Source of the DNA: Jatrophihabitans sp.
Lineage (GTDB): Bacteria > Actinomycetota > Actinomycetes > Mycobacteriales > Jatrophihabitantaceae
Reading direction: 5' to 3'
Assembly (NCBI GenBank): GCA_025966255.1
Contig: JAOPVG010000311.1
Location: 1 to 6,729 of the forward strand
Length of the DNA stretch: 6,729 bases
This document shows, piece by piece, positions 1 through 5,732 of the stretch. The translations under genes and the position numbers were made by a program. The notes beneath the pieces were generated by a model. The model was not told the DNA's origin, ran no database searches, and saw only the letters and a program-made list of their open reading frames with translations. The first letter of the stretch is position 1. The number at the start of each line of letters is the position of its first letter.

Positions 1-731
1 GGGTGGTGCTCGATGACGACCCGTTGCACGTTGGCCCAACTCTCCGGCTTCGAGCCGAGCACGAGGTCGTACTCGCCGCCCTCGCAGTCGATCTTGACGA
101 CATCGACCGGTGCGGGCGCGTCGGCGATGGCGTCGTCGAAGGCGATGGTGTGGACCTCGACGCCCACGCCGGTGGAGTGCCCGGCGGCCACCAGGCCGTT
201 CAATCCGCTACCGGCGCCGTTGTCGTCGAACATCGCGACGCCGGTGCTGCCGGCGAGCGCCGACTCGAACACTTGCACACGATCGTTGACGTGGTTCTGC
301 TCCACGTTGCGACGCAGAAACTCGGCCGTTGTTGTGGACGGCTCGAAGGCCTGCACTCGCGCCTGGGGGTGCAGCTGCGTCAGCCGGCAGGAGAAGGTGC
401 CCACGTGCGCACCGATGTCGAGCACCTGGATCGGCCGCTGCAGCAGCGGGCCGAGGAACCACTCGAACCGGTAGGAGTCGTCGGCGAAGATCTCGTACAC
501 CGGGACGCGGGCGCCGGGCCGATTGGGCGTGTTGATCAGCAGGCCGCTACGGGTGCGGAAGGTCAGCTCGGCCGGTCCGCGACCGCCGCGGCCCAACGTC
601 ATGTCGCGCAGGATCTGGGGCCAGTTGACGAAGGCTTTCGGCGTCTGCACGAGCCGGCGAGCCCAATACACGCGGTTGTGGAGTGCGCGCGGCAACCCAC
701 GCGCTTTCGGACGAATCGGTGTCGACGTCAC
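1..731 (-). CDS. FkbM-family SAM-dependent methyltransferase (C-terminus beyond the left edge)
   Basis: Likely O-methyltransferase acting on a sugar hydroxyl of the glycan made by this locus. The start is GTG at 731-729, preceded by a GAGGAG Shine-Dalgarno (741-736) with a 4-nt gap. 243 complete codons are visible and the frame is open to the window edge. Visible motifs are SAM-binding motif I, VLDIGAHVGTF (residues 103-113), an acidic residue at the end of the next strand (E130, in AFEPS), and the FkbM hallmark VVKIDCEGGEYDLV (211-224). The GTG overlaps the stop of the upstream methyltransferase (GTGA), so the two are probably translationally coupled. It is a clear paralogue of that neighbour, roughly half identical by eye over the shared length. 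About 40 C-terminal residues are probably missing, judged from the neighbour. The family call is firm. The methyl acceptor is unknown, and sugar O-methylation is inferred from family precedent and context. Confidence 0.9.
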   Translation of the reverse strand, partial: MTSTPIRPKARGLPRALHNRVYWARRLVQTPKAFVNWPQILRDMTLGRGGRGPAELTFRTRSGLLINTPNRPGARVPVYEIFADDSYRFEWFLGPLLQRPIQVLDIGAHVGTFSCRLTQLHPQARVQAFEPSTTTAEFLRRNVEQNHVNDRVQVFESALAGSTGVAMFDDNGAGSGLNGLVAAGHSTGVGVEVHTIAFDDAIADAPAPVDVVKIDCEGGEYDLVLGSKPESWANVQRVVIEHH

Positions 732-1573
732 GCCGCTCCTCGGGTCAGCCAGGCGGTTCCGAGCCCAGGACGGTCGGACTTGTGCCGCACGACGCGCAGC
801 CCGATCTTCTCGAACCAGGAACGCAGTTCGTCCCATGACTCGCCGTCGACCGGGTGGTATTCCATCACGACGCGCTGGACAGAGTCCCAGCTCTGCGGCG
901 AGGACGCGTAGACGAGGTCGTACTCGCCGCCTTCGCAGTCCATCTTCACGACGTCGAACGGCGCCGGCGCATCGGCCAAGGCCTGGTCGAACGTCGTCGT
1001 CTTGACGGTCAACGTGGCGCGGTGGCCCTGCGCGTCGTCGCCGGCCACCAGGCGGTGGTCGTCGCGCACGAGGCCGTTGTGCACACTGCCCCCGCTGTTG
1101 TCGTCAAGCAGCGCCGCACCCACCGTGGCGGCCATGGCGTATTCGTGGACGCGGATCCGGGCGCCGAGACCGTTCTGCCCAATGTTGCGGCGCAGGTACT
1201 TCGCGCTTTCCGGCGAGGGTTCGTAGCACTCGACGTGGACGTTGGGTCGCGCCGAGGCGAGATTCATGGCAAACGCGCCCACGTGGGATCCGACGTCGAG
1301 CACCTGCAACGGTTGATCGGGTCCGAGCACCCAATCGCGGCCGTAACAGTCGTCGGCGAACTGCTCGTACATGGGCAGCCGCGCGCCCGGCACGTTCGGG
1401 CAGGTCATCCGCACGCCGCTTCGCGTGACGAAGGCAAGGGTGTCCGGACCCCGGCCGAACCGTTCGCCGGCCATCTGGCGTAGCAGCACCGGCCAGTTGG
1501 CGAACGTGCGCCGAGTCTGCGTGACGCGCCGAGCCTCGTACCCGACGCGTTTGATCGCCGTTGATGCGGTCAT
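728..1573 (-). CDS. FkbM-family SAM-dependent methyltransferase
   Basis: Complete 281-residue methyltransferase, a usual size for the FkbM family, probably cytoplasmic and probably O-methylating a sugar. Residues 1-85 form a variable N-terminal part containing GARLPMYEQFADDCY, which is shared with its paralogue. SAM-binding motif I is VLDVGSHVGAF (91-101), and E118 (CYEPS) is a plausible ribose-binding acid. The family signature VVKMDCEGGEYDLV lies at 208-221, and VVMEYHP follows at 235-241. The ATG start has an AAGGG Shine-Dalgarno (1584-1580) whose first base is part of the stop codon of the upstream polymerase gene. It therefore sits in one operon with that gene and with the following methyltransferase, which it overlaps by 4 nt. 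Acceptor sugar and position cannot be read from sequence. No signal peptide or membrane segment is seen. Confidence 0.93.
   Translation of the reverse strand: MTASTAIKRVGYEARRVTQTRRTFANWPVLLRQMAGERFGRGPDTLAFVTRSGVRMTCPNVPGARLPMYEQFADDCYGRDWVLGPDQPLQVLDVGSHVGAFAMNLASARPNVHVECYEPSPESAKYLRRNIGQNGLGARIRVHEYAMAATVGAALLDDNSGGSVHNGLVRDDHRLVAGDDAQGHRATLTVKTTTFDQALADAPAPFDVVKMDCEGGEYDLVYASSPQSWDSVQRVVMEYHPVDGESWDELRSWFEKIGLRVVRHKSDRPGLGTAWLTRGAA
736..741 (-). promoter_or_regulatory. Shine-Dalgarno deciding the GTG start of the left methyltransferase
   Basis: The minus strand reads GAGGAG, then CGGC, then GTG. The site lies inside the last codons of the upstream methyltransferase gene, whose TGA overlaps the GTG. 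It fixes the start of the downstream gene at 731 and indicates translation by coupling or re-initiation. Confidence 0.7.
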
Positions 1574-1579
1574 CTGGGG

Positions 1580-1584
1580 CCCTT
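1580..1584 (-). promoter_or_regulatory. Shine-Dalgarno overlapping the upstream stop codon
   Basis: The minus strand reads TGAAGGGCCCCAGATG. The TGA ends the polymerase gene, and AAGGG with a 6-nt spacer serves the methyltransferase ATG. The overlap of ribosome-binding site and stop suggests coupled translation within the leftward operon. Confidence 0.6.
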
Positions 1585-2996
1585 CACGCCGGGACGGAGG
1601 CGGAGATCGGCTCCGATTCGGAGTCGGCCTGTCTTCGTTGCATGTCCAGCAGCGTGATCAGGATTGCTGCCGGCACATAGTAGAAGCGGTCGGTCAGATC
1701 TGTCTCGACGTAGTTGAGCACGACCGACGTCAGCAGTGCCGCCAGGACCATGCCGGCGAGGGCACTGGTGCGCATGAGTCGTATCGACGCGACGATGCCG
1801 CCGAGCGTGTACACCGATACCCCGATGAACAGGATCAACCCGCCGGTGGCGAGTTCCTGCAGGTACACCTGGGACGCCTGACCGGAGGCCTGCAGGCCGA
1901 TGCCGGCGAACGGTGAGTGTCGGAAGTCGCGTGCTCCCTGGGCGCCGGCGAGCGCGCGCACCTGGTCGCTGCCGACGGTGATCGGACTACTCGTGAGCCG
2001 GGTCGCCCGCAGGATCGCCGCGCCGATCGACGGCACCGCGGCCGCGATCAGGCCGACGAACACCAGACCGGCCACAGCGAAGCTGGGCGCATGCGGACGG
2101 GACTTCGGGTGCAAGACCACGCACAGGGCCAGGACGATCAGCACGCACACTGCGCCGCCGCGGGATCCGGACGCGTAGGTGCCCAACACGAGACCGGGCA
2201 GGGCGATGATCCCGATCACGCGGTCGCGGCGCTGCTCGGAATACGCCATCCAGAACGCGAACGGAACCGCGATCACGCACGCCACGGCGAGGAAGTTCGG
2301 GTGATCGGCGAAGCCGACCTGCCGCGCGCTCGCGTTGGGCAGGCCGGTGAGGATCCGGCCGAAGTTCCCGCCGAGGTGGTCAACCATGGCAACCCAGCCG
2401 GACGAGGCACTGCCGACGACGAAGGCGATCACGATCCACCGCAACGCCCGCTTGTCGACCCGCACCGCGCCGATGAATGCCATCGGGGTCGCCGCGACGG
2501 CGACGATGAACTTGATCGCGACGCCGATATTGGTCAGCGCAAGGTTGCCGGTCGCCGGTCGGGTGGCCTTGCCGCCGGCGTCGAAGGTGATCCGCTGAGC
2601 CAGGTAGACGGGGTCCGGCGGGAAGAAGATCTGGATCATCGCCAAGAAAAGGAGGACGAAGATCAACTGCTTCACCCACCACGGCGGGGTGCCGAAGGCG
2701 TGGTTGGGATCGGCCACTATGAAACAGAGCAGGGCCACGAAGATGAGAGCGTCACCGGGGCGGATCGGCCCGAGAAACACGCCGTGCCAGGTGAGGGTGA
2801 GGCTCGCGAGGCACGCAGCGCCGACGCCGGCCAACCGGAAGCTGACCCGGAAGACGATGACCGCGACGGCGAGGACGGCGACCACCCCGATGAGGACCAG
2901 GCCGATCGTGCCTGACTTCAGGCTGAACGCTTCGAGGACGAGCACGAGGGCCAGGACGACGACGATCGCCACGGCCTCGCGGACTCGGGTCGACAC
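1584..2996 (-). CDS. O-antigen polymerase/ligase-like integral membrane protein (Wzy_C type)
   Basis: Multi-pass membrane protein of about 470 residues with roughly 10-12 hydrophobic segments, probably joining glycan repeat units at the outer face of the cytoplasmic membrane (Wzy-like). Three features match the O-antigen ligase/polymerase superfamily: a loop with HPNFLA (residues 232-237), the signature SGSRGG (276-281, with an Arg at 279) leading into a membrane helix, and a large outer loop with FRHSPFAGIGL (358-367) followed by QVYLQELATGGL (376-387). I chose the GTG at 2996-2994. It has GGGAG 4 nt upstream, and residues from there run straight into the first hydrophobic helix. The frame stays open upstream to a GTG at 3110, but those 38 residues look non-coding and lack a ribosome-binding site. 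Polymerase versus ligase cannot be separated by sequence alone. The chain-length kinase next door favours polymerase. First gene of the leftward operon. Confidence 0.87.
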   Translation of the reverse strand: MSTRVREAVAIVVVLALVLVLEAFSLKSGTIGLVLIGVVAVLAVAVIVFRVSFRLAGVGAACLASLTLTWHGVFLGPIRPGDALIFVALLCFIVADPNHAFGTPPWWVKQLIFVLLFLAMIQIFFPPDPVYLAQRITFDAGGKATRPATGNLALTNIGVAIKFIVAVAATPMAFIGAVRVDKRALRWIVIAFVVGSASSGWVAMVDHLGGNFGRILTGLPNASARQVGFADHPNFLAVACVIAVPFAFWMAYSEQRRDRVIGIIALPGLVLGTYASGSRGGAVCVLIVLALCVVLHPKSRPHAPSFAVAGLVFVGLIAAAVPSIGAAILRATRLTSSPITVGSDQVRALAGAQGARDFRHSPFAGIGLQASGQASQVYLQELATGGLILFIGVSVYTLGGIVASIRLMRTSALAGMVLAALLTSVVLNYVETDLTDRFYYVPAAILITLLDMQRRQADSESEPISASVPA

Positions 2997-3044
2997 GCTG
3001 CTCCCATCGGGTGGGCCGCGGAGTACCCTCCTACGGACCTGCCG

Positions 3045-3073
3045 AGGATACGCAGTGTGAGGCGGCAGGTCAG
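3045..3073 (-). promoter_or_regulatory. Candidate sigma-70-type promoter of the leftward operon
   Basis: On the minus strand CTGACC (3073-3068) and TATCCT (3050-3045) are separated by exactly 17 nt. Each matches four of six consensus bases (TTGACA, TATAAT). Transcription would begin near 3038, about 40 nt upstream of the chosen GTG at 2996. It would also exclude the longer N-terminus starting at 3110. Predicted by eye only. Confidence 0.35.
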
Positions 3074-3110
3074 GATGGGGCGTCATACAACGCGACGCGC
3101 CTGCGATCAC

Positions 3111-3140
3111 GAGTTAACATCAACCCCACTGAACTAACAT
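3111..3140. repeat. Direct repeat GANNTAACAT x2, centred 20 bp apart, in the divergent control region
   Basis: GAGTTAACAT (3111-3120) and GAACTAACAT (3131-3140) match at 8 of 10 positions and are offset by exactly 20 bp, about two helical turns, in an AT-richer patch of a GC-rich window. Both TAACAT copies also fit the loose -10 form TANNNT on the plus strand, but neither has a good -35. The pair could be an operator for a dimeric regulator, overlapping promoter elements for the plus-strand kinase gene, or chance. Confidence 0.4.
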
Positions 3141-3173
3141 GCCGGACGGTCCCCCGTCGGGGCGACGCCGATG

Positions 3174-3178
3174 AAAGG
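3174..3178 (+). promoter_or_regulatory. Shine-Dalgarno deciding the kinase start
   Basis: AAAGG followed by a 7-nt spacer and GTG (3186). An in-frame ATG at 3171 lies just upstream of this motif and has no comparable site of its own, so the GTG is the better start. Confidence 0.55.
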
Positions 3179-3185
3179 TGCCTTC

Positions 3186-4628
3186 GTGACACTTCGGGCC
3201 TATCTGCGGGTCCTCGGCGAGCGCTGGAAGCTGATCGTGGTGTTCGTCCTGGCGAGCACCGGTGTAGCGATCGTGGTGACGGCGACAACGCCCAAGGTCT
3301 ACCAGGCTGACGTTCAGATCTTCGTGGCGTCGATCGACTCCAACTCCGCGCTGAACGCCCAGGGCGCGGCCTTCACCGCGACCCAGGTGGCGACCTTCGC
3401 CACCATCGTCGGTTCGCCCCCGGTGTTGCAGAAGGTGCAATCGGATCTGAACCTGCCCATCTCTACCCGCGATCTCAAGAGCAAGATCTCGGCGACGGCC
3501 CCGGCCGGCCAGTCGATCGTGGATCTGCACGTCTCCGACTCTTCGCCGGCCCGCTCCGCCGCCATTGCGAACTCGGCCGCTCGTGCGTTCGTGAAGGTGG
3601 TCGAGGACTACTACGCCGGCTCGTCCGGCAACACCACCAATTTGCCTCTGCGGTTGTTCATCACCGACCCCGCGGTTGCGCCGTCCAGCCCGTCCTCGCC
3701 GAAGCCGGTGCTCAACATCTCGCTGGGTCTGCTGCTCGGCCTGCTCGTCGGTGCCGCGCTCGCCGTAGCCCGCGACATCCTCGACAACCGCATCAAGGAC
3801 GTCGAAACCTTCGCCAAGGTGGCCGGTAAGCCGGCTATGGGCGCGGTGGTCGATGATCCGAAGGCGAGCCGCCATCCCATCGCGACCCGGGCCGGCACGC
3901 GCAACGTGCGGGCGGAGAACTTCCGCCAGCTCCGGGCCAACCTGCAGTTCGCGAACGTCGACGACCATCCCCGCGTCATCGCGATCACCAGCTCGATCCC
4001 GACCGAGGGCAAGACCATGGTCGCGATGAACCTGGCCTCGACGTTGGCCGAGGCCGGCTTCACGGTGTGCCTCGTGGACGCCGACCTGCGTCGCCCGACG
4101 ATCGCCAAGGTGATGGGGCTGCCGAGCCCGGTCGGTCTCACCAGCGTCTTGATCCACCAGATCGACGTGTCCGAGGCGCTGCAGAACGCCGGGTCGAATC
4201 TGTACGTGCTCAGCTCCGGTCCGACCCCGCCCAACCCGAGCGAGGTCCTGGCGTCGTCCTACGTGCGCGACATCATCCGCTCGCTGCTCGACAAGGTCGA
4301 TTACATCGTCATCGACACCGCACCGCTGCTGCCCGTCGCCGACGGCTCCGAGGTGGCCGCACTGGCCGACGGCACACTGCTTGTCGCGCGGCACAAGGTG
4401 ACCACCGACTCGCAGGTCAAGCGCGCGGCGGCGTCGCTGGCCCGGGTCGACGCGAAGCTGCTCGGTGTCGTCCTCAACCGGGTGCCGAACAAGCGCACGG
4501 GCGAGTACGGCTACACCTATTACCGAGCTGAGGAGTCCCCAGCAAGTCACTCACGCCGCGGCTCCGGATCCGGAGAAGGCGGCCGCAGGGCCCGACGACG
4601 CAACCAGGTCGAAGAACCAGCGTCGTGA
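3186..4628 (+). CDS. Wzz-like chain-length determinant fused to BY-kinase domain (polysaccharide biosynthesis tyrosine autokinase)
   Basis: Membrane protein of 480 residues that should control length and export of the polymer. The N-terminal Wzz-like part has two membrane helices (about 15-33 and 177-195) flanking an extracytoplasmic region, with a proline-rich stretch before the second helix (AVAPSSPSSPKP). The cytoplasmic BY-kinase ATPase part has Walker A SSIPTEGKT (269-277), Walker A' LVDADLRRP (296-304), Walker B YIVIDTAPLL (373-382), and a tyrosine cluster YGYTYY (441-446) as likely autophosphorylation sites. Having both parts in one chain is common in Actinomycetota. A basic Arg/Ser/Gly-rich tail of about 30 residues follows the tyrosines, which is unusual. 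I chose GTG 3186 on its Shine-Dalgarno; ATG 3171 would add five residues. It is divergent from the polymerase gene and heads the plus-strand genes. A cognate phosphatase is not in the window. Confidence 0.92.
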   Translation: MTLRAYLRVLGERWKLIVVFVLASTGVAIVVTATTPKVYQADVQIFVASIDSNSALNAQGAAFTATQVATFATIVGSPPVLQKVQSDLNLPISTRDLKSKISATAPAGQSIVDLHVSDSSPARSAAIANSAARAFVKVVEDYYAGSSGNTTNLPLRLFITDPAVAPSSPSSPKPVLNISLGLLLGLLVGAALAVARDILDNRIKDVETFAKVAGKPAMGAVVDDPKASRHPIATRAGTRNVRAENFRQLRANLQFANVDDHPRVIAITSSIPTEGKTMVAMNLASTLAEAGFTVCLVDADLRRPTIAKVMGLPSPVGLTSVLIHQIDVSEALQNAGSNLYVLSSGPTPPNPSEVLASSYVRDIIRSLLDKVDYIVIDTAPLLPVADGSEVAALADGTLLVARHKVTTDSQVKRAAASLARVDAKLLGVVLNRVPNKRTGEYGYTYYRAEESPASHSRRGSGSGEGGRRARRRNQVEEPAS

Positions 4629-4662
4629 GCTAGACCGATAGTCGCGGCTCCGAGGCTGGCGC

Positions 4663-4678
4663 CGTTCCGTTCCGTTCC
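4663..4678 (+). repeat. Short tandem repeat (CGTTC)x3
   Basis: Three perfect 5-bp units plus one base lie in the 82-bp gap between kinase and epimerase genes, about 30 bp before the epimerase start. No terminator hairpin with a T-run and no convincing promoter is seen in this gap, so read-through from the kinase gene is likely. The repeat may be chance. Confidence 0.5.
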
Positions 4679-4700
4679 ACCTCTACTGACCCATCCCCCC

Positions 4701-4705
4701 GGAGG
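4701..4705 (+). promoter_or_regulatory. Strong Shine-Dalgarno of the epimerase gene
   Basis: GGAGG with a 5-nt spacer (CAGTC) before GTG 4711. It is among the best ribosome-binding sites in the window and fixes the GTG start. Confidence 0.75.
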
Positions 4706-4710
4706 CAGTC

Positions 4711-5688
4711 GTGAGTTCGGTTGATGCAGTGGTTACCGGCGCCGGTGGCTTCATCGGCGGCCATCTGGTGAAGTCCCTGCTCGGTGAGGGCAAGAGCGTC
4801 CGCGGTGTGGACGTCAAGCCGCTCGACGAGTGGCATCAGGTCCACCCGGACGTCGAGAGCGTGCAGGGCGATGTGTCGCTGCTCGAGACGGCGCGCTCCG
4901 CGGTCGACGGCGCCCAGGTCGTCTACAACCTGGCCGCCGACATGGGCGGAATGGGCTTCATCGAGAACAACAAGGCAGCGTGCATGCTGTCGGTGCTCAC
5001 CAGCACCCACGTACTGCAGGCGGCCAAGGAAGCGGGCGTCGACCGCTACTTCTACTCGTCGTCCGCGTGCGTGTACGCCGCCGAGCACCAGACCTCGCCC
5101 GACGTCACCGCGCTGCGTGAAGAGGACGCCTACCCGGCGATGCCCGAGGACGGCTACGGCTGGGAGAAATTGTTCAGCGAACGCATGGCGCGGCACTTCC
5201 TCGAGGACTACGGCGTGCAGACCCGGGTGGCGCGCTACCACAATGTCTACGGCGAGAACGGCACCTGGACCGGTGGTCGCGAGAAGGCGCCCGCCGCCAT
5301 CTGCCGCAAGATCGCGACCGCGGCGATCACCGGCGAGCACAAGATCGACATCTGGGGGGACGGCGAGCAGACCCGCACCTTCATGTACATCGACGACTGC
5401 GTGCACGGCACCAAGATGATCACCGCCGGTGACGACCCGACGCCGGTGAACCTCGGCAGTGACGAGCTGGTGAGCATCAACCAGATGGTCGACATCGTCG
5501 AGAAGATCGCCGGCATTTTCGTCGAGCGCACGCACGATCTGAGTGCGCCGCAGGGCGTGCGCGGGCGTAGCAGCGACAACACCGAGATCGTCCGCCGCTA
5601 CGGCTGGGCCCCGCCGACCACGCTCACGGACGGCCTGGAGCGCACGTACCGCTGGGTGTACGACGAGGTCAAGAACAGCCTGGACTGA
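4711..5688 (+). CDS. GDP-mannose 3,5-epimerase-like NAD-dependent epimerase (extended SDR)
   Basis: Cytoplasmic 325-residue extended-SDR sugar-nucleotide enzyme. The likely reaction is GDP-D-mannose to GDP-L-galactose and/or GDP-L-gulose, supplying an L-hexose donor. The NAD-binding motif TGAGGFIGG spans 9-17. Compared from memory with plant GDP-mannose 3,5-epimerase, it shares AADMGGMGFI (75-84), SSSACVY (116-122), the Tyr-x3-Lys pair Y149/K153, GGREKAPAA (188-196), GDGEQTRTF (216-224) and GVRGRSSDN (282-290). C120, Y149, K153 and K192 fall at a constant offset of 25 from Arabidopsis C145, Y174, K178 and K217, which are the catalytic residues. Length fits a bacterial form without the plant N-terminal extension. 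It lies 82 bp after the kinase gene on the same strand. An alternative is another GDP-sugar epimerase or dehydratase, but the Cys and Lys argue against a plain dehydratase. Confidence 0.88.
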   Translation: MSSVDAVVTGAGGFIGGHLVKSLLGEGKSVRGVDVKPLDEWHQVHPDVESVQGDVSLLETARSAVDGAQVVYNLAADMGGMGFIENNKAACMLSVLTSTHVLQAAKEAGVDRYFYSSSACVYAAEHQTSPDVTALREEDAYPAMPEDGYGWEKLFSERMARHFLEDYGVQTRVARYHNVYGENGTWTGGREKAPAAICRKIATAAITGEHKIDIWGDGEQTRTFMYIDDCVHGTKMITAGDDPTPVNLGSDELVSINQMVDIVEKIAGIFVERTHDLSAPQGVRGRSSDNTEIVRRYGWAPPTTLTDGLERTYRWVYDEVKNSLD

Positions 5689-5732
5689 GACCCGCCATAC
5701 CTCGAGGACACTCCGCCGAAACCCGCAGCTCC

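Noticed and set aside
61..982. Repeated block (61-131 and 912-982) as a mobile-element or CRISPR repeat
   Set aside because: Both copies encode the same conserved active-site segment of paralogous methyltransferases, so common ancestry of the genes explains the repeat.
3..2915. Long plus-strand open frames opposite the methyltransferases and polymerase (for example 3-911 and 1917-2915)
   Set aside because: The minus strand carries clear family motifs. The plus frames give low-complexity Arg/Asp/Gly/His-rich products without domains, as expected of antisense frames in GC-rich DNA.
2997..3110. 38-residue N-terminal extension of the polymerase
   Set aside because: There is no ribosome-binding site at its GTG or at the internal ATG (3086). 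The composition is unlike a signal or membrane segment, and a promoter candidate lies inside it.
3152..3162. Small inverted repeat CCCC-GTC-GGGG as a terminator or operator
   Set aside because: It has only a 4-bp stem, no T-run, and lies directly upstream of a start codon. Such short hairpins are common by chance in GC-rich DNA.
4629..4710. Terminator or independent promoter between kinase and epimerase genes
   Set aside because: I found no hairpin followed by T residues and no -35/-10 pair of reasonable quality, only the palindrome GGCGCC and a short tandem repeat.
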